A stretch of DNA of 64,000 nucleotides from Candidatus Gastranaerophilales bacterium. GTDB taxonomy: Bacteria > Cyanobacteriota > Vampirovibrionia > Gastranaerophilales > Gastranaerophilaceae. Shown in pieces: positions 8,867 to 18,832 of this stretch. Below the pieces are notes generated by a model. That model did not search any database and was not told the origin of the DNA. It worked only from the letters and a program-made list of their open reading frames with translations. The stretch is from NCBI GenBank assembly GCA_944323725.1, contig CALUTP010000038.1:29751-93750 (forward strand), written 5' to 3'. Numbering within the stretch: the stretch's first letter is position 1; each line of letters begins with the position of its first letter. A program made the translations under genes and the position numbers.

Positions 8867-9775
8867 ATGAAGAACATTTTTAAATTAGGGATTATTGCTG
8901 TATTTATGGCATTATTTATGCAACCGGCATTTTCAGTAGAAGTTTTGAAGGTAGAATCTTTGAGTAATTTTTCTACTCAAAATCCGCCAGAATATATTTC
9001 TTTAAAAGCGATGAGTAATGTTACATTAGATGAAAATATAATTATTCCGGAAGGCTCAATTGTAAAAGCTAGACTTACTGATGTAAAAAAGCCTAAAAGA
9101 CTTAAACGTAATGCTACTTTTTCGGTAATACCTGTAAGTTATACTGATGAAAAAGGTAATGAGATTGAAATAACCGAAGAGTACATTGGTAAGTTTTCAC
9201 CAAAATTTGAAATAGATAAAGCAGATTTAGCTAAAAATGCTGCACTTACTGTGGGGGATTATTTTGTTAAAGGCGTAAGTCTAGGCTATCATGCAGTCGA
9301 AGGTGCTGTAAAAAACGAGGAAGGTAATAGATTGAAGTCCTCAGCAGTTTCTGTATATGACAATTCGCCTTTTTCATATATTAAAAAAGGAAATGAATTA
9401 GAAATTAAAGAACATGATTTATTTTCTTTGAGATTCAAAGATGTGGATATAAATAAAAAAGATGAATTGCAACCAGATCAGGAAGTTTCTGAATCTCAAA
9501 TGAAAAATCAAAATCCACCAGAAGAAGTTAAGGTAAAAGAGAAAAAGACTAAGAAATTAAAAAAAGAAAAGCTGAATTCTGAAAAAGAAAACTTGCTACC
9601 TGCTACTGATATAAAAAACAATGTAGAAGAAAATGTAGAAGAAGTAATTAATGAATCTGAAGGTATTAATGAAGAAAATTCTATGAAAGAGTTAAAATTA
9701 AATGAACCATCAGTTCACTGGGTACAAGAAGGTGTAAAAGGCGAGACCTTTAAGTTTGGTCGTGAAGATTATTAA
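8867..9775 (+). CDS. Exported hypothetical protein with charged C-terminal tail
   Basis: A 302-residue protein with a signal peptide (residues 1-24, ending QPAFSVE). The N-terminal half is paralogous to the preceding gene. The C-terminal ~100 residues are a Lys/Glu-rich low-complexity tail (KEKKTKKLKKEKLNSEKEN) ending in SVHWVQEGVKGETFKFGRE. It lies 31 bases downstream of its paralog, on the same strand, and probably in one operon. Its stop codon overlaps the convergent minus-strand small gene by four bases. The function is unknown. Confidence 0.75.
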   Translation: MKNIFKLGIIAVFMALFMQPAFSVEVLKVESLSNFSTQNPPEYISLKAMSNVTLDENIIIPEGSIVKARLTDVKKPKRLKRNATFSVIPVSYTDEKGNEIEITEEYIGKFSPKFEIDKADLAKNAALTVGDYFVKGVSLGYHAVEGAVKNEEGNRLKSSAVSVYDNSPFSYIKKGNELEIKEHDLFSLRFKDVDINKKDELQPDQEVSESQMKNQNPPEEVKVKEKKTKKLKKEKLNSEKENLLPATDIKNNVEENVEEVINESEGINEENSMKELKLNEPSVHWVQEGVKGETFKFGREDY

Positions 9776-9918
9776 GCCTCTAATGCCGCAATTTTTAATT
9801 TACCATTCCCTTCAAGGATAATTTCGGTTTCTTTTTCTGTGTCAGAAATTATCAGTTTTGTTTTCCGAATATTATTTTCTGTAAAAGTTACTATTTCTTT
9901 AACTTTTATTTCACTCAC
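9772..9918 (-). CDS. Small hypothetical protein, 48 residues
   Basis: This short frame reads VSEIKVKEIVTFTENNIRKT and ends KLKIAALEA. A GTG start at 9918 is supported by GAAGGAG at good spacing. Residues alternate charged and hydrophobic, which suggests a small beta-sheet protein. Its TAA shares the sequence TTAA with the convergent gene's stop at 9773-9775. No family is recognised. The strong ribosome binding site and clean tail-to-tail packing favour a real gene. Confidence 0.6.
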   Translation of the reverse strand: MSEIKVKEIVTFTENNIRKTKLIISDTEKETEIILEGNGKLKIAALEA

Positions 9919-10001
9919 GTCATACACTCCTTCTATTTTATATGATAACAGATTTTAGGATTATTTCAATACTAAATAACCGATAGGAATTATTTGTTAA
10001 C

Positions 10002-10045
10002 AAAAAAGGACTTGTTTTTATATAAAAAACAAAGTCCCCTTTTTT
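10002..10045 (-). terminator. Bidirectional intrinsic terminator after tsf
   Basis: GGACTT/AAGTCC plus GTTTTT/AAAAAC pair with a one-base bulge, with A6 on one side and T6 on the other, so it can act on either strand. It lies 18 bases past the tsf stop. Confidence 0.75.
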
Positions 10046-10062
10046 AATTTTCTTAGTATCAA

Positions 10063-10926
10063 TTAACCTTTAATTTGACTCATAACTTCTTCAGCAAAGT
10101 TGTCTTGACGTTTTTCAAGACCTTCGCCAAGCATATATCTTGTGAATTTTTCAACAGTTAATTTGCCTTCAATCAATTGACCAACTGTAATATCAGGATT
10201 CTTGATGAATGGTTGTTCAAGAAGAACTCTTGATGCCATAAGTTTGTTTACACGACCTTCAACAATTTTGGCTCTTATAGCTTCAGGTTTTTTCTGAAGA
10301 TCTTCTTTGCCCATTTCAACCTCTGTTTCATGGTCGATAACAGACTGAGGGATTTCTGCTCTTGAAATAAATTCAGGAGCTGAAGACGCAATGTGCAGGC
10401 AAATATCGTTCATTAATTCTTCATCTTTTTTATCTGTTTTTAAAAGAACACCGATTTTACCGTTGTGAATGTATGATGCTGTATTGCCTTCATAGCGGAC
10501 AAATCTTCTAAAAGTTATTTTTTCACCAATAGAAGCGATTTTTTCTTTAATAACTTCAGAAACTGCTTTACCGCATTTAGGACAAATAGACGCAAGTAAT
10601 GCATCAACGTCAGCAGGATTAGATTTAGCTACCATTTCAGCAAGACCTGCAGTTAGTTCTTTAAATTCATCATTTTTAGCGACAAAATCTGTTTCACAGT
10701 TAACTTCTACCATAGCACCGCAGTCAGCTTGAACTGATGATGCAATTAACCCTTCAGCAGCAATTCTGCCCATTTTTTTATCAGCAGAAGCCATCCCTTT
10801 TTGGCGAAGAACTTCCATAGCTTTTTCCATGTCACCGTCAGTTTCAACTAATGCTTTTTTAGCATCCATCATACCTGCACCTGTTTTATCGCGAAGTTCT
10901 TTAACCATTTGAGCTGTAATATTCAT
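10063..10926 (-). CDS. tsf: Translation elongation factor Ts
   Basis: EF-Ts recycles EF-Tu by exchanging GDP for GTP. The 287-residue protein opens with ITAQMVKELRDKTGAGMMD, the UBA-like N-terminal domain. The core EF-Tu contact motif follows (VEVNCETDFVAKN at about residues 72-84). The two-subdomain core and the C-terminal DNFAEEV also fit. An unusual feature is a CPKC pair in the core (SICPKCGKAVSEV). It lies downstream of rpsB, the widely conserved order, separated by a hairpin. Confidence 0.96.
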   Translation of the reverse strand: MNITAQMVKELRDKTGAGMMDAKKALVETDGDMEKAMEVLRQKGMASADKKMGRIAAEGLIASSVQADCGAMVEVNCETDFVAKNDEFKELTAGLAEMVAKSNPADVDALLASICPKCGKAVSEVIKEKIASIGEKITFRRFVRYEGNTASYIHNGKIGVLLKTDKKDEELMNDICLHIASSAPEFISRAEIPQSVIDHETEVEMGKEDLQKKPEAIRAKIVEGRVNKLMASRVLLEQPFIKNPDITVGQLIEGKLTVEKFTRYMLGEGLEKRQDNFAEEVMSQIKG

Positions 10927-10982
10927 TATTATTCTCTCCTTTTTAATTGTCCGTTTACTTTTTTATAACCGGATTAAATAAA

Positions 10983-11022
10983 TTTTAAGAGGTGAGGTTG
11001 TAATTCACCCCGCCTCTTAAAA
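10983..11022 (-). terminator. Hairpin between rpsB and tsf (attenuator or terminator)
   Basis: TTTTAAGAGG (10983-10992) and CCTCTTAAAA (11013-11022) pair perfectly, with a GC-containing upper stem. On the minus strand it lies between the rpsB stop and the tsf start. The T-rich 3' side (AAAATTTATTT) suggests partial termination that could set the rpsB:tsf ratio. Confidence 0.65.
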
Positions 11023-11027
11023 ATAAC

Positions 11028-11816
11028 TTATTCTGCCTTAACTACTTCTTCTTTAACTTCAGCTTCAACTGTAACGCCTGCATCTTCTGCTTTAATTTCT
11101 TCAATTTTAGCTTTTTGATTTGCATTGTTTTCTCTAAGTTGTTTGCCTTCAAGTACAGCATCAGCTAATTTAGAAGTGATTAATTTAATTGAGCGGATAG
11201 CATCATCGTTACCAGGAATGACATAATTGATACCATCTGGATTAGCATTTGTATCAGCTAAACAGATAACAGGAATTCCTAATTTATTAGCTTCCTGAAT
11301 AGCAATTAATTCTTTGCCTTGGTCAATGATAAAGATAAGATCAGGTAATCCTCTCATATCTTTAATACCGCCTAAAGTCTTGCTTAATTTGCCTAATTGT
11401 CTATTTAATTGAGCAATTTCTTTTTTAGGTAATTTTTCAGCGTGACCTGAAGAAATGAATTCTTCCATTTCTTTTAATTTATTAACGCGGCCTCTGATAG
11501 TTTCAAAGTTAGTAAGCATGCCGCCTAGCCATCTTCTGTTGATATAATAAGCTCCTGAGCGTTGAGCTTCTTCTGCAACAACTTCAGCAGCCTGTTTTTT
11601 AGTACCAACGAATAAAATATTTTTGTTGCGAGCTGCGAATTCTCTGACAACAGCGTAAGCTTCATCTAATAGATCAGAAGTTTTACGTAAATCAAGAACG
11701 TAAATACCATTTCTTGCACCGTAAATATACGGTTTCATTTTAGGGTTCCATCTTTGAGTTTGGTGTCCGAAGTGAACACCTGCTTCTAAAAGTTCAATCA
11801 TAGATGCTACTGGCAT
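11028..11816 (-). CDS. rpsB: Small ribosomal subunit protein uS2
   Basis: Ribosomal protein S2 of the 30S subunit. The 262-residue protein has the diagnostic N-terminus ([20 protein letters not shown], residues 8-27). Further S2 blocks are [37 protein letters not shown] and [12 protein letters not shown], and [20 protein letters not shown] closes the core. It ends in a charged Glu/Lys/Val tail. AAGGAGAAAACCG precedes the ATG. The roughly 150-base upstream leader contains an 8-bp long-range inverted repeat. Confidence 0.97.
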   Translation of the reverse strand: MPVASMIELLEAGVHFGHQTQRWNPKMKPYIYGARNGIYVLDLRKTSDLLDEAYAVVREFAARNKNILFVGTKKQAAEVVAEEAQRSGAYYINRRWLGGMLTNFETIRGRVNKLKEMEEFISSGHAEKLPKKEIAQLNRQLGKLSKTLGGIKDMRGLPDLIFIIDQGKELIAIQEANKLGIPVICLADTNANPDGINYVIPGNDDAIRSIKLITSKLADAVLEGKQLRENNANQKAKIEEIKAEDAGVTVEAEVKEEVVKAE

Positions 11817-11840
11817 CGGTTTTCTCCTTATAATTAATGT

Positions 11841-11934
11841 ATTGTACTACGGGCTATAGAGTTTCATCCAGAGTGTATTTAATGAAGGTTTTACTGCTAT
11901 TTCAATAATGGAATTGTTTAATTTTCAGTACAAT
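11841..11934 (-). promoter_or_regulatory. Structured 5' leader of rpsB
   Basis: ATTGTACT (11841-11848) and AGTACAAT (11927-11934) are exact reverse complements about 80 bases apart within the untranslated leader. On the minus strand, each is next to a near repeat, ATAGCCC-TAGT or ATAGCCCGTAGT. Autogenous leaders upstream of rpsB are known in other bacteria, and this may be one. It rests on the visible pairing only. Confidence 0.35.
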
Positions 11935-11977
11935 CTCGGACTAGGGCTATGCCTATCAAACATAAATAGCCAATAAT

Positions 11978-12005
11978 ATAATAATATAAACATGCTTTAA
12001 TGCAA
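11978..12005 (-). promoter_or_regulatory. Promoter candidate for rpsB-tsf
   Basis: On the minus strand, TTGCAT (12005-12000), a 16-base spacer and TATTAT (11983-11978). It implies a leader of roughly 155 bases before the rpsB ATG. Confidence 0.4.
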
Positions 12006-12024
12006 ATATAATATTGATTTTTGT

Positions 12025-12065
12025 AAACACAAAAGACTGCTATAATTTAGCAGTCTTTTGTGTTT
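12025..12065 (-). terminator. Long perfect hairpin after ahcY
   Basis: AAACACAAAAGACTGC (12025-12040) and its exact complement (12050-12065) form a 16-bp stem with a 9-base loop, 18 bases past the ahcY stop. The T run lies within the stem rather than after it. It is most probably the ahcY terminator. Confidence 0.75.
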
Positions 12066-12082
12066 ATATTTTAATATTAGGA

Positions 12083-13432
<1,350 letters not shown>

Positions 13433-13529
13433 TTAAGAATAGTTTATGTAAAAATTTCTTAATATAAGTTTTCGTTTTGGCAAAAATATAGTTTCAGCAT
13501 TTTTAAGAAATTAGAAATAAGGAGTGTTT

Positions 13530-16500
13530 GTGAAAGTTAATATTGACAAGTTTAATACGGTTAAAAAGCCTCTTTCTTTCGAAGGCTATAACCCAGCAAA
13601 ATCTGAAGTAGGAAGTAGTATATATGAGTTTAATTACCCTTATGACAGCAATAAATTTGACTGTTATTTAGAGTTATGTAATGTTATTCCAGACAAAAAT
13701 AAAAATTATTCACTTGGAAGAGAACTTAAAAATAAAGAGCTTGGTACTTCATCTGTATTGTTAAAAAGTGGTATTAATAGAATTAATTTAAAAGATTATT
13801 CTTTGAATGAGAATACTCCATTTGCGTATCATTATAAACTTGTTCCAAAGAATACTGGTGGAAGAGGTATTCCAATGTATCAGCTTGATTCTGGTGATAT
13901 AATTAATCAAGTTTATAATGGGGAATCAAAAAATTATGAGAAAATATATAATTTAGTTATGCCTAATAGCACTAAGGGCTCAACTGGAGGCTCTTTTATG
14001 TTGTTGGTACCTGATGCATATAATGCAATGTATTCATATGATAGTTATGGAAATTATCAGACTAATCTTGATTATTTAGATGTTGCAAAATCAATTAAAA
14101 CATTCTCAAATAAAATGGGAGGAAGTCTTGCCGGTGTTGAGCATGACCTTGATGCTGGCAAGTTTGATGGATTCTCTAAAATTGTTTCTACTCCTTTATT
14201 TACTGATGACAGTCTAACCCCTCATGGTTATTGGAATAAAAACTGCATGCAGATTTCTCAGGCTCTTGGAAATATTGATGACTATGCTAGACTTCAAAAG
14301 AAATTATTCGCTCATGGGATTAACTGGGTATCTGATGGTGCATATGTAAATGAAGGATTGGAAGGTATTCATTTTAAACATGTTTTGAAATGGGGAGAAA
14401 AATCACCTTATTTTAACTGGTTCTATGCTAGTAATCTTAAAAATGGCCCTTTTAATCTTGGTGCATTTGGAAAGAAGACAAATTTTGTGGCTCACAAGAT
14501 AGTCAATTCCCCTTGGAATTTTGAACAAACTGCTGATGGAGTTGTAAATGTTACAAAAAATAAGAATTATGATAGAAAGCAACCGACTTATCTCCAAATT
14601 TTTGATAGTAGATTAGTAACTCCAGCAGAGGCTAAAAATAACTCTCCTTTAATCAAAGATTATACATATAAAAATACTAGTAATATATTTGATATTGTAA
14701 CTCATGATGATACAGTTATTCCTTATTCTTTTGAAATAGATCCAGATATTTATTTGGATAATATAAAGAAATTTAATGAATATAATAAAACTAAGCCAGT
14801 AGGGCATTATGTTCCATATAGCAGTTTTGAAGCTACACGAATACTTACTAAATTCCCTAATTACCAATTGGAATCAAAGTTTGAAAGCGGTTTTACGACC
14901 TGGGATGCAAATGTAGATATTGCTAAGCTTCGTTATGTATATTCTAGAGCTGATAATATAGAAGAAAATAATCTTCCAGAAAATAAAAGGGAAGCTTATA
15001 GCAAAACAATAGAAGAAAGTGCTATGGAAGTTCAAGATTATGCAATTACTTCAGCTAAATATTGGACAAAGAAAACTAATCAAATTTTGAATTTGCATGT
15101 GGCAAAAAATCTTCCTAATATAGATAGTTATGATGCAGAAAAAGTTTATAAGGTAATACAGGATAACATAACTATTAAGAAAGTCTTTCCGGTTTCATTA
15201 AAATCTAAAGTGAATATTTCAAATATACAGTATGTTTTGAATGGTAAGTATAAATCTAAACCAGTTAAGGATGGTGAAGATTTTAAATCTCTTGTCAAGT
15301 CAACTTTAATGGATGTTCCTCTAGATTCTATTGAATTAGGTGATAATATTGTATCAGTTCTTGGCTCTTCATATATTTCAAAACGAGCTCATCACGCTGA
15401 TGAAATTGGAAAATCTAGATATGAGCTCGATAAAATTAATAATCCTCATTTAAATGAAGAAAATGAGAAAATTTATAAGACAGTAAATGCCATGTTTGAA
15501 GAGAAAGATGATATAAATAATACTAAAAATGGTGAATTCTATACTTTTGCAATGACTGTATTAAAACGTGTTAATGAAATGCTTCCTACAGATTCAAAAC
15601 TCAATACAGGTTATAATACAAGTGATTATGGTAAATATGTTGTACCACTTTTAATTCCAGAAATTATGAAATTTGCTGTGGTTAAAGGATTATTCCCTGA
15701 TGCAAATGTTGATATAAATGAAATCGATGGTGGTATTTTATATGATTATGAAGAGTTAAAAGAAACTTCACTGCAAGCGCTAGGTATCCGAGCTACAAGT
15801 CCAAAACAGGAAGCTACAGAGTTAATTTCAGCTATGAAACGCGGTATTTCCTCTATTTCTCCTGAAGATAAAGATTTTCTTGCGGAAGCTCTTTATAAAA
15901 TGATTGAAAATACAAATCTTACAAGCTTTAAATTAGCAGAAATGATAGTCGATAGAAGTCAGGCTGGTCTTGATTGGAGAATTGATGCTACAAAAGATAT
16001 TGGAGACGTTGATGCTTTAAGAAATTACCATGGTGATTTCCAAACGACTTGGGATGATGTAATTAGTTTTTGGAATAAATTTGCAAATAATGTTTATGCT
16101 GAAAATCCAAATTCCTATTTAGTTGCAGAAGTTACAGATGAGGATGAACTTTATGATAAAGGCAATGGAAAGGGTTCTTCAAGATTTAATACAAGAAAAG
16201 ATATAGTTATGAAGTTCCTCAGAGAAACAGGAATTGCATCAACTGCAAATTATAGATATTTCTTTACTGATGTCGCTGGAATTTTTGGAAAAACTGCGGA
16301 AAAGGGTGACAGTAATTTAGAAAATTTAGGTACTCGAATGATGGACATTTTAAAAGATGGTTGGGATGGTAGTAGAAATGAACCACTTACGGGTTTCCTT
16401 CATTACGGTCCTCTTGATGCGCAGAGATACTCATATACATTTGTGGATAACCATGATAAACCTCGTATTTTACATGCATTAGGTATGGATATGGGATTAT

Positions 16501-17849
16501 TTTATGCAAACCTTACTGATAAGAAAAATCACTCTTATAGAGAGGCTGCATATAGAGTATTTACTGGTAATTATAATGATCCAATAAATTATGAACATTT
16601 TAATAATTATAAATTTGATACGAAAAGTCCAAAAGCAGCAGCTATGGGTGATGCTATGCAGTTTGCTTTCAGTAAAGTATTAGATAATGTATGCAAAAGT
16701 TATAGTGATATATTTAATAGTGGAAATAGAAATAGAATATTTGAATACATTGTCAAGTCAATAACTGAATTAGCTAATGGAATATCATATTCAAAAGATG
16801 GAACAAGGAAAAGCTTTAATGCGGATTCTTTTGGTGTAATACCTTATGATGTAGCTATTAATCAAGTTATTCAACAAGCAGAAAATCATGGTTTAAATCT
16901 ATCTAATGCTCAAAGAGATATATTAAGAAAAAGTATTCTTTGTGAAATGTTACGACCAGCAATGCCTAAAATGAAAGGCATGATGCAATTCTTAGTTGCA
17001 GCTCCGGGTAATCCTACTGTATATGCTGGTGATGACTTTGGAATGACTGGTTATGAGCAGAAAACCAAGAATATTTATTTGCAAAACCGTAATGCGCTTC
17101 ATCACGAATGGCTAGAAAATGGTTCAGAAGGTCTTGATGATATTAAAAACTTCAAAAAAGAAATGGATGATTTGATGGCAATCCGTTCAAGATATGAACT
17201 CCATCCATTGAACGATGGTTCTATATATCTTCTTCCTACTCAAAATGGTACTAAATCCGCAGATTCATCAGATAAAAATTATTCTGAAAAATTAAGTGCA
17301 ATTTTAAGACAAAGTACTGATGGTGCAATGACTATTTCATTATTTAATACAAGAGGTATTACACATAATTATAAAGATTTTAACGGCCCTAAGGATGTGT
17401 ACTTAGATGCGATAGAAATTACCCCGCCAGAAGATAATGATTCTTTAAGAGGTGGAATTACTCCGGGAACTGAGTTTGTTAATGCAATGAATGAAAATGA
17501 AAGGTTTGTCGTTAGATCAGAAGGAGATCATTATTATATAGTTCCTAAAAATGGCGGTCGCATACATGTAAATGATTACACAATGATTTTGTACTATGCA
17601 CCTGAAGAAGTTTTGAAAAAAGCAAAAGAACTTAAACAAATAAAGGATTCTGTAAAGGTTGTAGATAAAGATAAAAATGTGTATGATACAATAAAACAGC
17701 AAAGAGAGGAAATGAATAAAAAAAATAGACATATGTCCTTTACTGGCGGTATAAAATTGTATAATCCACAATATAATATCATATCTAATCTGTATAGGAA
17801 AACTAATAAAGTTGAAACTGGTTCTCGATTAGCTTTACTTTCAAAATAA
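13530..17849 (+). CDS. Giant GH13 (alpha-amylase)-like protein
   Basis: The protein is about 1439 residues. GTG 13530 is preferred because AAGGAG (13519-13524) overlaps the upstream GTG at 13524. GH13 blocks are spread far apart. Region II is DWRIDATKD, with the nucleophile-like Asp near residue 819. Region III is YLVAEVTDE, with the acid/base-like Glu near 867. Region IV is FVDNHDKPR, with His-Asp near 975-976. A late NPTVYAGDDFGMTG block also fits. Region I is degenerate (SDGAYVNEG, lacking the usual His). There is no signal peptide, so it is predicted to be cytosolic. A family with a carbohydrate-active fold is likely; the substrate is unknown. The C-terminus has MSFTGGIKLYNP. Confidence 0.75.
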   Translation: MKVNIDKFNTVKKPLSFEGYNPAKSEVGSSIYEFNYPYDSNKFDCYLELCNVIPDKNKNYSLGRELKNKELGTSSVLLKSGINRINLKDYSLNENTPFAYHYKLVPKNTGGRGIPMYQLDSGDIINQVYNGESKNYEKIYNLVMPNSTKGSTGGSFMLLVPDAYNAMYSYDSYGNYQTNLDYLDVAKSIKTFSNKMGGSLAGVEHDLDAGKFDGFSKIVSTPLFTDDSLTPHGYWNKNCMQISQALGNIDDYARLQKKLFAHGINWVSDGAYVNEGLEGIHFKHVLKWGEKSPYFNWFYASNLKNGPFNLGAFGKKTNFVAHKIVNSPWNFEQTADGVVNVTKNKNYDRKQPTYLQIFDSRLVTPAEAKNNSPLIKDYTYKNTSNIFDIVTHDDTVIPYSFEIDPDIYLDNIKKFNEYNKTKPVGHYVPYSSFEATRILTKFPNYQLESKFESGFTTWDANVDIAKLRYVYSRADNIEENNLPENKREAYSKTIEESAMEVQDYAITSAKYWTKKTNQILNLHVAKNLPNIDSYDAEKVYKVIQDNITIKKVFPVSLKSKVNISNIQYVLNGKYKSKPVKDGEDFKSLVKSTLMDVPLDSIELGDNIVSVLGSSYISKRAHHADEIGKSRYELDKINNPHLNEENEKIYKTVNAMFEEKDDINNTKNGEFYTFAMTVLKRVNEMLPTDSKLNTGYNTSDYGKYVVPLLIPEIMKFAVVKGLFPDANVDINEIDGGILYDYEELKETSLQALGIRATSPKQEATELISAMKRGISSISPEDKDFLAEALYKMIENTNLTSFKLAEMIVDRSQAGLDWRIDATKDIGDVDALRNYHGDFQTTWDDVISFWNKFANNVYAENPNSYLVAEVTDEDELYDKGNGKGSSRFNTRKDIVMKFLRETGIASTANYRYFFTDVAGIFGKTAEKGDSNLENLGTRMMDILKDGWDGSRNEPLTGFLHYGPLDAQRYSYTFVDNHDKPRILHALGMDMGLFYANLTDKKNHSYREAAYRVFTGNYNDPINYEHFNNYKFDTKSPKAAAMGDAMQFAFSKVLDNVCKSYSDIFNSGNRNRIFEYIVKSITELANGISYSKDGTRKSFNADSFGVIPYDVAINQVIQQAENHGLNLSNAQRDILRKSILCEMLRPAMPKMKGMMQFLVAAPGNPTVYAGDDFGMTGYEQKTKNIYLQNRNALHHEWLENGSEGLDDIKNFKKEMDDLMAIRSRYELHPLNDGSIYLLPTQNGTKSADSSDKNYSEKLSAILRQSTDGAMTISLFNTRGITHNYKDFNGPKDVYLDAIEITPPEDNDSLRGGITPGTEFVNAMNENERFVVRSEGDHYYIVPKNGGRIHVNDYTMILYYAPEEVLKKAKELKQIKDSVKVVDKDKNVYDTIKQQREEMNKKNRHMSFTGGIKLYNPQYNIISNLYRKTNKVETGSRLALLSK

Positions 17850-18413
17850 TTAAAATTTGTTTAAAAGCTCAGCTAGAGCTGTAGGACAAAGTCCGATTAT
17901 ATTTTCAAGACTGCCTGAATAGGATTTTATATATCCTTTAGGCATTTCTTGTATCCCGTATGAGCCTGCTTTATCAATGGGTTTATATTCTTTTACATAA
18001 AATTCTATTTGTTTATCTGTTAATTTTTCAAATTCAACTTCACTTGTAACCGATTGTTTTTTTAGTTCTCCAGTTTCTGTGTCAATAACTACTATTGCTG
18101 TAACGACTTGGTGCTTTCTGCCGGAAAGTTTTTTTAACATTTCAACAGCGCCTTTTTCTCCATTAGGTTTGCCAAGAATTTTATTGTCTAATACAACAAC
18201 AGTATCAGCTCCGATAATTTTGCAGGGCTCTTTTACTAAGGGTACTACTGCAAGAGCTTTATTTTCCGCTAAGCTTTCGATAAATTCATAAGAAAAATCC
18301 GTCTTCGTATGATCTTCGATATACGGTGACGGAATAACTTCAAATTCGTAATTGTTTTGTCTTAGAATGTGTTGTCTTCTGGGAGAAGAAGACGCCAAAA
18401 TAATTTTTCCCAT
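17850..18413 (-). CDS. maf: Maf family nucleoside triphosphate pyrophosphatase
   Basis: Maf proteins hydrolyse non-canonical or modified nucleoside triphosphates. The 187-residue protein starts MGKIILASSSPRRQHIL, the family signature. It also has VIGADTVVVLD-type residues (CKIIGADTVVVLDNKILGKP), SGRKHQVVTAIVV, YVKEYKPIDKAGSYGIQ and a C-terminal NIIGLCPTAL. All the main motifs are intact. Its stop directly abuts the stop of the convergent GH13-like gene. Confidence 0.95.
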   Translation of the reverse strand: MGKIILASSSPRRQHILRQNNYEFEVIPSPYIEDHTKTDFSYEFIESLAENKALAVVPLVKEPCKIIGADTVVVLDNKILGKPNGEKGAVEMLKKLSGRKHQVVTAIVVIDTETGELKKQSVTSEVEFEKLTDKQIEFYVKEYKPIDKAGSYGIQEMPKGYIKSYSGSLENIIGLCPTALAELLNKF

Positions 18414-18469
18414 AGGTTTGTTCCTTTTTTTATTATTATATCAAAAACAAGGAACGCTAAATCTTTTTA

Positions 18470-18706
18470 TTAGTATCCACGACTTTTCATATATCGTGCA
18501 TTTTTAGCATTTACTGCATAACAAGCAATATTAAGACGCTGTTTTAGAGTCATCATATTCCGATACATTGTTGCATAATCGTTCATTGCACCCATCATTT
18601 TGTCTGGATCAACCATTGATTCCATATTATCGTGGTTATCAACTTTTTCTTCTGCATATTTTTTGACCAGCAACTGATCAATGTAGTCTTCTGCACCTAT
18701 TGCCAT
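18470..18706 (-). CDS. Small hypothetical protein, methionine-rich
   Basis: A 78-residue protein with an excellent ribosome binding site (GGAGGTCACCAA before ATG). It is helical by composition with many methionines (MVDPDKMMGAMNDYATMYRNMM). No membrane segment or known domain is recognised. It lies between maf and a divergent U32-like gene. Confidence 0.65.
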   Translation of the reverse strand: MAIGAEDYIDQLLVKKYAEEKVDNHDNMESMVDPDKMMGAMNDYATMYRNMMTLKQRLNIACYAVNAKNARYMKSRGY

Positions 18707-18832
18707 TTGGTGACCTCCCTAAATAGTGTGTGTGTTCTTGTTCCTATGAGAAAGTGTATATATCTATCCTAAATATTCCTTATGTATATACTAAGTATTT
18801 TATTCCACAGAAATTGCCTATTTTTTCATTGA

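Noticed and set aside
13453..13512. AATTTCTTAA/TTAAGAAATT pair upstream of the GH13-like gene
   Set aside because: It is a 10-bp inverted repeat 40 bases apart in very AT-rich DNA, weak enough to be chance.
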